Shown piece by piece: positions 54,488 to 64,000 of a stretch of DNA of 64,000 nucleotides. Positions within the stretch are counted from its first letter, which is position 1. Each line of letters starts with the position of its first letter. This DNA comes from Ligula intestinalis (lineage: Eukaryota > Platyhelminthes > Cestoda > Diphyllobothriidea > Diphyllobothriidae), in the NCBI GenBank assembly GCA_036362985.1, contig JAYGXS010000007.1, positions 3,660,359-3,724,358 on the forward strand, in the 5' to 3' direction. The notes under the pieces are model-generated. The model made no database searches. It saw only the letters and a program-made list of their open reading frames with translations, and was not told where the DNA came from. The translations under genes and the position numbers were made by a program.

Positions 54488-54540
54488 ATAAGCCTGACGT
54501 TTCGGGTAGTGGTCTCGTCTACCCATCTTCAGAGAATGGG
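54488..54540 (-). ncRNA. Compact hammerhead-like ribozyme (ACGU type), element M
   Basis: Minus strand: UCU, CUGAAGA (plus 54,526-54,532), U, stem II GGGUAG/CUACCC around ACGAGACCA (6 bp), GAA (plus 54,501-54,503), palindrome ACGU (54,497-54,500), C17 (54,496), AGG. Complete core. Confidence 0.7.
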
Positions 54541-54961
54541 TACTCTGGCACAAAGCCCTCGTCTTCATGCCGTCCTTTCTTTCGTGTGCCTGTTCGACCA
54601 ATCACGTTTGAGCCACTCTGTGTGTCGCTGGCTGTGTCCTCAGTCTTCTCGTCACCTGGTCTCCCGTCTGTCACCATGTCGCCCTCTTGTGTGTTCGCCC
54701 GTGGCCTTTTGTGACACCATGACTGGGGCTCGGAGCAAGCACGATGGCCACGGCTGCGGCGGCGGCTGACCACGTGGTAATGCCGCATACGCTGGTGTCA
54801 GGCCCCCGTGTGTTGATTCCATCGCCTCCCGTGGTGTCTCGAGTGGTTTCCGGCATGCCCACGCTGACCGCGATGTTGTCTACCCGCGTGTTAACCTCAC
54901 GTGCGTTGGTGTTGGCCTCGTGAGTGCTTGGTCCATCGTCCTCCGTCACGCCCGGACTTGT

Positions 54962-55453
54962 TCACTGCCCGCGTTGTCCGATATCGCGTCCATCCCCGGA
55001 TAAGAAGGTCCTTAAAACAACAAAGGGGACCGGTAAATTTATGTGATGGTTGACTGAACAGTCGGTCGATATCCAGGCCTCTTTAATCTGCCTTGACGTG
55101 TGATCATCACCTCGGCCCACAATTTCAACCGCGTCAAAGTTGAAGTCGTGTCCCATCGCTGCCACATGGTTGGCTACATCCGACTTTGGGTCCAACATCC
55201 TCACGGCCCGCTTATGCTCATGCATTCGCGCTTGAAGTTGTCAGCCGGTTTCTCCAACATAATTGCACGTCACACAGCTGCACTGAAGTCGGTATACAAC
55301 GCCTGACTTCTCCTGTTTAGGTATAGGGTCTTTCAGCCGCATTACCTGTTGTCGGATGGTGCATGTAGGCTTGTGGGCAACCCCTATTCCAAGAGGCGCG
55401 TTTCCGAAGTTATGGCTAGATCTCTCGCGCCTCTTGAAATGGGGGTTGCCCAC
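54962..55453 (-). pseudogene. PLE GIY-YIG endonuclease with a single in-frame stop (element M)
   Basis: One continuous frame: GIGVAHKPTCTIRQQVMR, KDPIPKQEKSGVVYRLQCSC, VTCNYVGETG, stop TGA at 55,241, QLQARMHEHKRAVRMLDPKSDVANHVAAMGHDF, AVEIVGRGDDHTSRQIKEAWISTD, SVNHHINLPVPFV. The stop stands where Arg (CGA) is expected in GETGRQL, a typical CpG-type transition, so one base change inactivated an otherwise well-kept nuclease. VVY and YVG signature motifs are intact. Confidence 0.8.
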
Positions 55454-55526
55454 AAGCCTACATGCACCATCCGACAGCAGGTAATGCGGCCGAAAGACCC
55501 TATACCTAAACAGGAGAAGTCAGGCG
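55300..55526. repeat. Fold-back: 101-bp inverted arms, 25-bp spacer
   Basis: 55,300-55,400 is repeated in inverse at 55,426-55,526 with few mismatches. Both arms encode the PLE linker (VAHKPTCTIRQQVMR, KDPIPKQEKSG), so element M is joined head-to-head to a partner that is cut after SGVLSRLL. Confidence 0.85.
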
Positions 55527-55860
55527 TTTTATCCCGACTTTTGTGACTATTAGATAAATAAACACAAAGCAAAGAAGGTTTTTTATTGGAGAAAAGTGCG
55601 ATTTTATGCAGAACAATTACATTAAAATTCCACATTAAACAATCTCTCTATCTCGGTGTCTGACAGACTTTATACAGTTTAAAACTCAAATGGCTATCAA
55701 ACGATGTATGCACATTTTTCACTTATTAATTTCTGTACTGACTTACCGAATTTTTCCGTTTTAGCTAAAACTCAACTATGTTTAAAATTATTTATCGATC
55801 AAACAACTCATGCCTTCTTTCACTTACGGAGACGCTCAACGTCAATTGTCCTCATTTGAG

Positions 55861-56068
55861 AGGAAGAAGGATTATCGAACACTGGAATTATTTTATAAGT
55901 CTGAGCTTTCGGACTCCTGTAGGAGTCCATCATCAGAGATAGGAAAACAACAAATGAGGTGGCTGGTTCTGGCGTGTGCACAAAACAGCTAAAATTTGAA
56001 CGGGCAGAAAATCAATAATAAAATAATACTTCCAGCGTTCGATAATCCTTCTTCTTTTCCTCAAAATA
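55861..56068. mobile_element. 208-bp PLE-derived mini-element with inverted ends and a ribozyme
   Basis: GAAGAAGGATTATCGAAC(A/G)CTGGAA near the left end pairs with its inverse near 56,032-56,056. The minus-strand ribozyme lies at 55,945-55,895. No coding sequence. It resembles the 423-bp element at 20.1 kb in design and both ends match lineage-2 tails. Confidence 0.7.
55895..55950 (-). ncRNA. Compact hammerhead-like ribozyme (AGCU type), best stem II
   Basis: Minus strand: UCU/AGA stem I, CUGAUGA, U, perfect 7-bp stem II GGACUCC/GGAGUCC with UACA loop, GAA (plus 55,908-55,910), AGCU palindrome (55,904-55,907), C17 (55,903). No core substitution. Confidence 0.75.
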
Positions 56069-56069
56069 T

Positions 56070-57630
56070 ATACGTTCCTGGAATGCAAACATTCTCTTTA
56101 ATTCGTCAATGGTCTTTTTCATAGCAAGAGAGTTCGTTGGATAGGCCATCAGCTTTGGGTATATGAAGGCTAGTAAATGGTGCCATGCACGTTTGCGTGA
56201 GTTTTGCTCTAGACCATATAAACGTCATGTTAACTGAAAACCATAATGATCCACGGAAGCCAATGTTTGTTTTACGAACTCGGTTGAAGCTGGTAAGAGA
56301 ATGGCTGTTACTGCAAACTGCAAGGGTATTTGTTGAAAAACGAACACATTTGTATCAGCTATCGTGAAAAATATGCACTTGTGTGGATTTGCCTTTAAAA
56401 TGGTAATTTTATTCAAAGAGCGTAAGGTGATATTGCCGGAGGTTATGCCAATCAATGCGTTTTCTGATTGATTGACTGCTGGTATTGTTAGTAAGATAGG
56501 AGTTGATCAGTTGTTGACGGTGAAACTTTTCGTAGTTACCGTGCTTTACAAAAATTCAAGCCAAATTCGGTCAAATTTTTGAGGAGGGCCCAGAGTGGTC
56601 ATAATCGGTCCCCTTTCAAATATACTTCGCAGGTGTCGGCTGACATGAAAAATATAGCATTGTACACTTGATTTATTTGACTACAAAGCTTGATTGGACG
56701 ATCGAGGTAAGGCAGCATCCAGCCGCTAAAGAGAGGGTTTGTTAACTGCAGTACGGCCTGCATTTTGTGCACAATTTGAAAATTTGTGAAATATTATTAA
56801 TCACTCGTAAAGGGGCATTACGTAGGGTTGTAATACTGATTATCGTGCAGATTTATATCAGGTCATTTCAGACACAGCTGATTTAGAAAAAACTTTTATC
56901 ATGCCGACTATACAATGTGTGCTATGTGAGAAATGACTACTTATGTAGTATATATTTAACTTACTGATTTCTACAGCCCTTATGAATTCGAACACATTTG
57001 ATAGAAAACACTCACAAGATTGCTTTATCTTGTACTCGTTGGGTAGCAACATACGCCTCCTTAAAATTGTATACTTAACGAGAGTGTACGGCTATGAAAC
57101 GCCCATTTTAAATACACCGCACCCGTCAACTTATTAATGTTGTCTATAATGTACAGAGCATAATCGGCATATATTACGAAAATCGTACTTTTACTTTTAC
57201 AGGATGTACACACAGTGTTGAAACTTGAATGCAGTCGTAACGGTCAGTAGGGTTCAGAATTATTCCGCAATTTGGCAACTTTTTTCAATCAAAAAGAGCA
57301 AACTTTTAAGGAGACGTAATTTGTTAGAAAACGAGTAAAAGACCGAATATTATTTCACATATTTCCTATAAAATATATTCTAATTTATGATGGCAGTCGA
57401 AATTACTGAGTAAAATGCTGATGACATAAGTAGCACTTTTATACACAATATTCTTTCTGTAAGGCATAGGACAGAAGCAACTTTAATGGACATCCTCATG
57501 ACGCGACTTAAGTGGTTTGAGATTAGGCTTCAGGAAAATCAGCACTACAACCTTACTTGATGTCAGTTTAAGAGTAATCATCAAGCCTTGTCACAGTTCC
57601 GAATTTTGCAAACTCCACCAATTGCCTACT
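56070..57630. other. No supported feature
   Basis: 56,080-56,115 (CCTGGAATGCAAACATTCTC, then TTTAATTCGT) matches sequence after the ribozymes at 2.7 and 20.5 kb and may be the tail of the PLE into which the mini-element belongs. The rest is AT-rich. Confidence 0.4.
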
Positions 57631-58359
57631 GCACTCATACTGGCCAAAGCATTCCCGGTGGGGTTACAGGTTGACGTACGGGATTTTTAAAGGCCAATTC
57701 ACTCGAACTGCGAGACGGCCTTAGCAATCTACCGTGTTGTCCCCCACCCCCCACTAGCAGCCGCCATGACTGACCACAAATAATACCCCCTCCCCACTGG
57801 GGTAGCTGACAAATGGTCAACCGAGGGCGCCACCCACGTCGTCGACCGGATAGGGCCAACTGCGTTGACCATCTTACGGAGCAATTAAACGACTGATGAA
57901 TCAGATCAGAAGGATCAGGAAAGTTTACCTAGTAGGGAAAGTTGAACGCATTCTGGCAGCTTTTGGGGAAATATAGTCTAGTTAAACTAAACGAGTGTAG
58001 CAGAAGGTCTCATCCGCAGGATCTCAGTAGAGTTTTCTACGTCTTTTGAGCTATTCATCTTTAGATGAAAAAGAAAAATTGGCACGTGCCTCATATTCCG
58101 TTAGCTCGGTAGCAGTGATATGCTCAGGCCAATTAATGAAGTGATTTGCTTTAGCTCAGCCGATCCCGCGGAAACCATTATATACTGTATTCTTTTACAG
58201 AACCCAAATCAGTCATAACTTAAACTTATGAAGTAGACCACCTCTCAGTATGGTCGTTAGCCAATGGTCTTCAAAGGATAACCAGAAATTTTTTCAGCAT
58301 GTTTTCCGATTGCGATCCAAATTCAGTATGGAATCCTTAGACATCATGCCGGATGACAT

Positions 58360-58530
58360 ATTCTCTTTCCGATGCCTTAGTGTTACTCTGACCTCTAATC
58401 TTTAATTTGCTCTAAGTTCCTGAATCCTTCTTTACTAAACTTCGTAAACTACTGCGTTATATCCGTCGGCTTCGTTCCTATCAGGAGCCGCACACCATCA
58501 TGTTGCAATTTATAGATGCCTAAGTCCTGC
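58360..58530 (+). pseudogene. LINE C-terminal fragment, array unit 1
   Basis: DDIFSFRCLSVTLTSNL then frameshifts; a decayed FRYLGVTL...SLLSK domain. A fold-back element interrupts it just downstream at 58.56 kb. Confidence 0.55.
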
Positions 58531-58555
58531 CTCTCGTTAACCCAAGCTTAACGTA

Positions 58556-58990
58556 CTTGACGTTGTAACTTACCATACAAACAGCCTAGGTACTTGCTAA
58601 AAGGCCCAGACACGTGTTTGCAGGTATTCTGCCGCTGCTTGACACAGCTGCGAGAGGTCCGGCTCATTTGTGGATGCCCCAGCCTTTCCTATCTGCCTTC
58701 TGGTTGATATACCGGTTTTGAAAGTTCAGCTTTTTAATCTCCGGAGAACTTAATTTCTGATCACGGTATACATCAGTATATTGAAGGTCTATAGGCAAAG
58801 AGCGAAATCGTAAGTGCATATTTGTGTTGAAACCCGTCAACCCCAATGAAATATACACCTGCTGCCATCAGATAGCTGGGGAACACAGCCGGACCCCTCG
58901 CAGCTGTGTCAAGCAGCAGCACAATACCAGCGGAAACTGTCTGGGCCTATTAGCAGGTACCTAGGCTGTTAGTAGGTTAGTTAAAAACGT
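58556..58990. mobile_element. Fold-back element with about 107-bp inverted arms
   Basis: 58,570-58,676 and 58,877-58,985 are inverted copies (words CAGCCTAGGTACTTGCTA, GCCCAGACA, CTGCTTGACACAGCTGCGAG, GTCCGGCT). The 200-bp centre is single-copy, with a 64-codon minus frame of no known type. It splits a LINE unit, so it inserted after the unit existed. No transposase; family unknown. Confidence 0.7.
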
Positions 58991-60589
58991 CGATTTGTAC
59001 TACTCAAGACTCTCTGATGGCATCAGGCGTACATTTCACAGGAATTGACAGTTTCATCATAAATGTATTACAATTTCGATCTACGCCTTTAGATCTAAAA
59101 TATACTGATATTTTCCGCGAACAGAAATTAATTGCCCAGGAGATTAGAAAAAGCTGAACTTAACGTATCTGTTGGTTTTTGAACGAATCAGCCGAATGCT
59201 TCTCCCAGCTTCTGGCATGTATTATGCGATTTAAGCGATATTGTGACACAGTGATATTACAAAACGGTCACGTAATTAGCTGACCCCATTGTTGATGCTG
59301 TTGCTGATTAATTGCACTCTGAATTAATGGCTGTGAAGTCTTCCCGTAGGATGCACCGAAGCTCTCAAAATATGCCCTGCCGTACATTGGCGTGTCAGCA
59401 TTCCGCACTCCCATTCATAGCACATTAGCCCACATGTAAAGAAACGGATACCCAGAAGTTGACATTAGACCTGTCTCCATAACATATGTTGACTTGAAGT
59501 AAAACGCTAGGTTGTTAAGTCCATTTACTCCATGTTGTCAATGTATGGAACCATTTTTTTTCTGATAATTTATTATGTGTTTCTTTTTTGCTAATAATTT
59601 TGGATACTCTTCCTCAAATTTAAGCGTATTTCTCTCTCCTTCAACCCCCACCAGCTTCCTAAAGCCCACATTCAGAGCATAGAATTTTCGGAGGGGGGGG
59701 GGGTACAGATTGACGTGGTTCATTGAAAGCCGGTTTACTCATGCGCAGTACCCACTTTATCACTAGTAGCAGAAACTGTGGGCACAGAGTAAGTAAAGCA
59801 AGATTCTTGTGATCAGCCATGCGTTAAACCAGGGGTGACAGCGAAAAATATCTCCCACAGAGGCAGCTGCCACCCATGTCGGCGAACGGATGATGTCAAA
59901 TGCGCTAACCATCTTACGGAGCAATAAAGCAGTTAATGGCCAATGAAGCAAATCAGAAGGAGAATTGAAAAAAGGTTACCTTGTTGAGAAGTTTGACCGA
60001 ATTCTGGCTTATATTTGGAAAATGTAGTTTTTTTAAAATAAAAGATTACAGAAACACGTAGCAGCTGACAAATAGTCAACCGAGACGGTCACCCACATTA
60101 TCGCTGTCAACCGCGCTGAACAGCATACGGCTAATATCTAATGAAGCAGATTGGAAAGCACATCAGGGAAGTTTGAATTGTTCAGAGGGTTAACCGCATT
60201 CTGGAGGCTTTTCAGCAAATTTAGTGCTTCTTTCACATAAAAATATTAACAGCAGCAGATATTTGCTGAAACACATCACAAAAGCTTTCTGCGTATTTTG
60301 AGGTAGTCACTTCCAGATGAAGAATAAACACCGCCATATTGCTGGTATTGTGTTAGCTCGGTAGCAGTGATATTGTCAGAAAAAGTAACTGAGTATTTAG
60401 TTTCAGTTCAGCTGATCCTGCAGAAAAATATGTACTGTATTCTAATGAAAAAATGAATCACCAATTACATAGATTCATGGCATAGACCACGTGTCAGTAT
60501 GGTAGTTAGCCAATGACCTTCTGTTAAATAACTAGAATCAAGTCCAGTGCGATTTCCGATTGCGACTCTCACGCACTCCTGAATCCTTA

Positions 60590-60760
60590 GACACGCTTCC
60601 GATATCCGCTTTTCAGTACCTTGGTGTTACTCTTATCTTTCATTTTAATCTTTACATTGAAGGCCTCTGTATTAAAATTCGTAGATCTGTATGTTGGTTA
60701 GGTTTCTACCACGCACCGCAAGCCATAATCTGGCAGTGTATAGGTACTTGTTAAGCCAAG
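60590..60760 (+). pseudogene. LINE C-terminal fragment, array unit 2
   Basis: LPISAFQYLGVTLIFHFNLYIEGLCIKIRRSVCWLGFYHAPQAIIWQ, open for 64 codons. Corresponds to the FRYLGVTL...RSFHTPQALIWR block of the minus-strand LINE. Confidence 0.65.
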
Positions 60761-61879
60761 CTTAACAAACCTGTTAATTTTGGACGTTTCAGTCAAATGC
60801 TCCTTTCATCTTCTGGCACCTATTATGTTTTTTAGCTGATATCATGAAACATCAACAATATAAAGCGGTCAGGCAATTTTCGGATGGTGTTGCTCATTCA
60901 CTTCATTCTGAACTAGTGGCTGCGAAGTCTTCCTGCAATGAGCGCCGAAACTTCCGACATACATCCAACCGTACATTGGTGTATCGGCATTCTGCATTCC
61001 CATTCCTAGCATGATAACTCACGTATAAATAAAGGAAAGTTGAGATTAGATCTGCGTACATAATAAATATGGGGGATTACAGGCGAAACTCTGGATTCTT
61101 GAGTATTTAGTGAATGAGACCATTTTGCTCAATATCGTTGATACTTACCTTCAAATAAAATCCTTCAAACCCCACTAACTGCCTGCAGGCCGCAGACTAA
61201 CCAGAGCATTTTCGATGAGCGAGCAGTTTTAAAGACGATTTACTCATAAAAAGCGGCAACCCTATCGGCGTGATATGACCCTTCCCACTAGCAGTAAAAT
61301 TGAAGGCATGGAGTAGGCGAGGCAGGATTCTTGGGGTCAGCGATGCGTTTAACTTCGGGTGACCGCAAAAAACTCCCACGGAGGCGCCACCCACGTCGTC
61401 ACCCGAACAATGTCAAATGTGTTGAAAATTTTACGGAGAAATTAAACGACTAATGACTAATAAAGTTAACTTGTTGAGAAGGTTGACCGCCTCATTGTAA
61501 GTCTCATTTTGGGTACTGTTTTAAAAAGGACCTCGCAGCAGCACGTTTTATCCAAAAGGTCTCAGGGAAGCTATCTATGTCATCTCCAGATGAAGAAGAA
61601 ACACTGGTTCATACCTTATACTCTGTTATTTCTTTGAAAGTGATACGCTTAAACAAATATAGTAATTTGGTTTATTTCAGCCAATCCCGCAGAAATAATT
61701 AGATGCCACATGTGACTAAATAGCCAGAATTAATCATTGCTCAGACAAATAGCCTACACTACGTCTCAGCATGCTCGTTAAAAAATGTCCTTCTATTAAT
61801 TAACCAGAAGGTAGTCCAGTTTGCGTTCTGATTGCGCCCCAGTCCCGGTTCTCAATCCTTACACATTATTGTGAATGAG

Positions 61880-62150
61880 GTATCCTCTTTGCAGTACCTT
61901 AGTGTTACTCTGACATCTAATGTTTCATTGACTCTTTAAATGTTAACCCATGTTCATCAAAATTCGTAAACTGCTAAGTCATATCAGTCAGTTACGTTCG
62001 TATCACGTGCCACAAGCCCTAAACTGGCGATTAATACATGTTTGCATTCTCGCACCCATAAAGGCAAGCTTAAAATACCTTTTGATTTTAAAACGTATCA
62101 GCCGAGTGTTCCTATCAGCTTCTGCTATTTATTATGCTTTTTAACTGATG
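61880..62150 (+). pseudogene. LINE C-terminal fragment, array unit 3
   Basis: LQYLSVTLTSNV, then IRKLLSHISQLRSYHVPQALNWRLIHVCILAP and RISRVFLSASAIYYAFL in two frames. Confidence 0.6.
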
Positions 62151-63000
62151 TTATGATATAACGACATTATAAAACCGTCAACCCATTTGCTGATGGCATT
62201 CTTAATGTTGTTATCCATCCACTTCTCTGTGAATAATGTCTGCAAAGTCTTCCCGTACTGTGCGTCGAAGCTACTGACATCTGACCTGTCTTAGAATGGT
62301 GTATGAGCATTCCGCACTCCCATTCGGAGCACGTCAACCTAAGATTATTGAGAAGTTTGTAAATATTCCTCTTGGCCTCTGTGTATAGAGCAATTTTTGT
62401 TTAAAATTGTGTATGTGTGTTGTCGAATAAAAGCGTATTTATCTCTCTTTTAAATTCCACCAGCTACCTACATCCCACATACGGGAAAAACGTTTCCGGG
62501 GGGAGGGTTACATAGGAACGTGTTTTTAAAACCGATTTCTTAATGCTAAGCGCCAACCTTATAACCATCATGTGAACCCTTCCCACTAGCAGCAGAAAAT
62601 GCAGGCATGGAGTAGGCAGGGTAGGGTTCTTGGGGTTAGCTATGAGTTAAACCTCTGGTACCCGGAAAAATATCCCCCGCACTGAGGCAGCTAACAAATG
62701 GTCAACTGAGGGCACCACCCACGTTGTCGACCAGACGATGTCAACTGCGCGACCATCTTACGGAGCAATTAAACAGTTAATGACCAATGAAGCCAATCGG
62801 AAGGAGAATCGGAAAAAAGGTTACCTAGTTCAGAAGGCTGACCGAGTTCTGGCGTATATTTGGGAAATTTAGTTTTTTAAAATAAAATATTACAGCAGCA
62901 CGTATTATCTGAAGGAGTTTCCAAGAGTTTTATACGTCTTTGGAGGCATTCATCTGGAGGCATAGGAGAAGACTGCTTCACCCTTCATATTCTTTTACCT

Positions 63001-64000
63001 TGGTAAGAATGATACGCTTAGAAGACGAACCTAAGTAATTTGCTTTATTTAAGCCGATCCGGCAAGGAACGCTTTATATTGTATTCTTATCAAAAGCCCG
63101 AATTTGTCATAACTAAGACTCACCTTGTGCTACGTAACAATAGCTTTTGCGTGTAAGCCACCCACTAATACTGCATTCAGGTATCACAAAGCTAAAATGC
63201 TTAAGAGAAATTTTTTATGTGAACTTCCATGCAAACCGCACATTTTGCTTTAAACAGCTTCTATTTAATTCACTTTTTTTCAAAAAACAGGATTAAGTCC
63301 CAGTTTTAAGGGAGGTGGAGGGTGGGATAAAAAGCAAGTCAACAAACTTTGCCCGAAAAAGAACATCACCTAGCGGTCAGCCAGCCAAGTTTCACTAAAA
63401 ATGCATCGTCTGTTTAATCAAATACGAAACACACTTTTCTTCTCTGATTGCAAACCGTTCGCCATAATTAAATTTCTTACGGGTTCTGATTTCCACAAGG
63501 TATTTTCAGACATCCTTTTGTTTAACGGTGGAAGAAGAGGCGGGCGTTTCCGGCAGGGAAGCATTTCTGCTCAAAAAATATTTCTGATTGTGCAGAAGGC
63601 TTGCACTGCTCGTACACTCAATTTTGGCGCACTCATGTGTGAATATTTATTGCATTTACCTGTGTAATTTTGTAGGTCATACCGTGACTCTGCACTTTAA
63701 GGGAAGAACAGTGGTTTTCCGTCAGCGCTTCCGAGCCATTTAATTTTCGAGAAATTTCTACGAACATACATTTTCCTTGCCAACCCAGTCTTTTTCGCGT
63801 CGTTTTACGCATCGCCATAGATTCCCTTGCTAAATTCGTGCTCGCAGGGGCATGGGACGTTTTGAGAATGTGAAGAGTTGTGATCACTGGGACAAGACAT
63901 TTATTCACCTGACATCTCGTAATTCATCGCGAATGCTTCATCAGAAATATAAGCATACACAGCAGCAGAAACAGGTCATCTTGCACAGGGGGTTGCAGTG
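63001..64000. other. No recognised feature
   Basis: An 88-codon plus-strand frame (63,401-63,667) and a 91-codon minus-strand frame (63,633-63,908) show no known domain. No splice-consistent exon chain was found. Confidence 0.4.

Larger units (their letters stand above)
54455..55460 (-). mobile_element. Penelope-like element M
   Basis: Lineage-2 PLE on the minus strand: linker and GIY-YIG (55,453-54,962), a low-complexity tail rich in Thr, Asn and Ala codons (54,949-54,671), then a compact ribozyme at 54,540-54,488 and an AATAAACC...GGTGAACGCTCC tail. At its 5' side it abuts an inverted partial copy (55,426-55,526). Confidence 0.8.
57640..63000 (+). repeat. Diverged array of CR1-like LINE 3' ends
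   Basis: Recurring blocks in order: a CCACTAGCAG...GGGTGACCGCGAAAA-like region, ACCATCTTACGGAGCAAT (near 57,869, 59,909, 61,428 and 62,752; spacings about 2.0, 1.5 and 1.3 kb), a GAAGAAGAAACAC region, a CAGCCGATCC(C/T)GCAGAAA region, then the LINE C-terminus and a CGCACTCCCATTC end. The blocks are plus-strand and each carries the same LINE end as 8.9-9.3 kb. Either tandem duplication of a LINE-bearing unit or serial 5'-truncated insertions could explain them. Confidence 0.65.

Noticed and set aside
54671..54949. Thr/Asn/Ala-rich minus-strand frame and plus-strand counterparts
   Set aside because: It is the low-complexity C-terminal tail of PLE element M, and the plus frames are shadows of it.
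1..64000. CRISPR arrays, bacterial operons, ribosome binding sites, rRNA or tRNA genes
   Set aside because: No regularly spaced short repeats, no Shine-Dalgarno-led gene series and no recognisable rRNA or tRNA sequence were seen. The window reads as animal repeat-rich DNA.

Overview
The window looks like repeat-rich animal nuclear DNA. It shows no bacterial or phage layout: there are no operons and no long host ORFs, the spacers are AT-rich, and nested, decayed retroelements dominate. The retroelement proteins (Penelope-like RT plus GIY-YIG, and CR1-like and RTE-like LINE ends) most resemble those I know from flatworm genomes. A large, TE-laden tapeworm genome of the diphyllobothriidean kind is my best guess, but this is inference. 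I saw no rRNA, tRNA or CRISPR.

The main content is about 20 fragments of Penelope-like elements (PLEs) in two lineages. Lineage 1 carries a CIYSF...YIGRT type GIY-YIG domain. Its copies lie at 16.9-17.4, 18.5, 21.1-21.7, 26.7-29.8, 35.0-35.5, 38.8-39.75, 39.8-40.5 and 49.2-49.6 kb, with a probable one at 46.7 kb. It ends in a hammerhead ribozyme with stem I GGC/GCC and a self-complementary stem III. Lineage 2 carries a SGVVY...YVGETG type domain. Its copies lie at 1.2-2.7, 12.3-13.4, 14.7-15.4, 22.8-23.7, 30.8-32.06, 48.6-48.9 and 54.5-55.5 kb. It ends in a more compact hammerhead in which stem III is only a palindromic tetramer (AGCU or ACGU). A third motif, in a 296-bp satellite-like repeat (window start, 2.8 and 34.4 kb), has an 8-nt palindromic stem III. 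The palindromes suggest ribozymes that work as dimers.

PLE copies repeatedly occur as inverted structures. Some are 5'-truncated elements capped by an inverted copy of their own 3' ribozyme end (1.2-2.7, 12.3-13.4, 38.8-39.75 kb). Some are head-to-head pairs (26.75-29.82, 31.13-32.06, 55.30-55.53 kb). Two are ribozyme-bearing mini-elements with little or no coding sequence (20.10-20.52, 55.86-56.07 kb). A tandem duplication (33.48-37.30 and 37.38-41.68 kb) supplies natural empty sites for three PLE insertions and one satellite-unit insertion. One insertion is framed by a 13-bp target-site duplication.

Non-LTR retrotransposon remnants lie at 8.93-11.02 kb (CR1-like, minus, most of the RT), 15.6-16.0, 44.55-44.93 and 52.33-52.74 kb. 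A diverged array of LINE 3' ends fills 57.6-63.0 kb and is interrupted by a fold-back element. The only candidate host gene is a chain of three short 3' exons on the minus strand (36,565 to 36,057), with phase-consistent GT/AG introns of 103 and 89 bp. The rest is AT-rich sequence in which I find nothing supportable.
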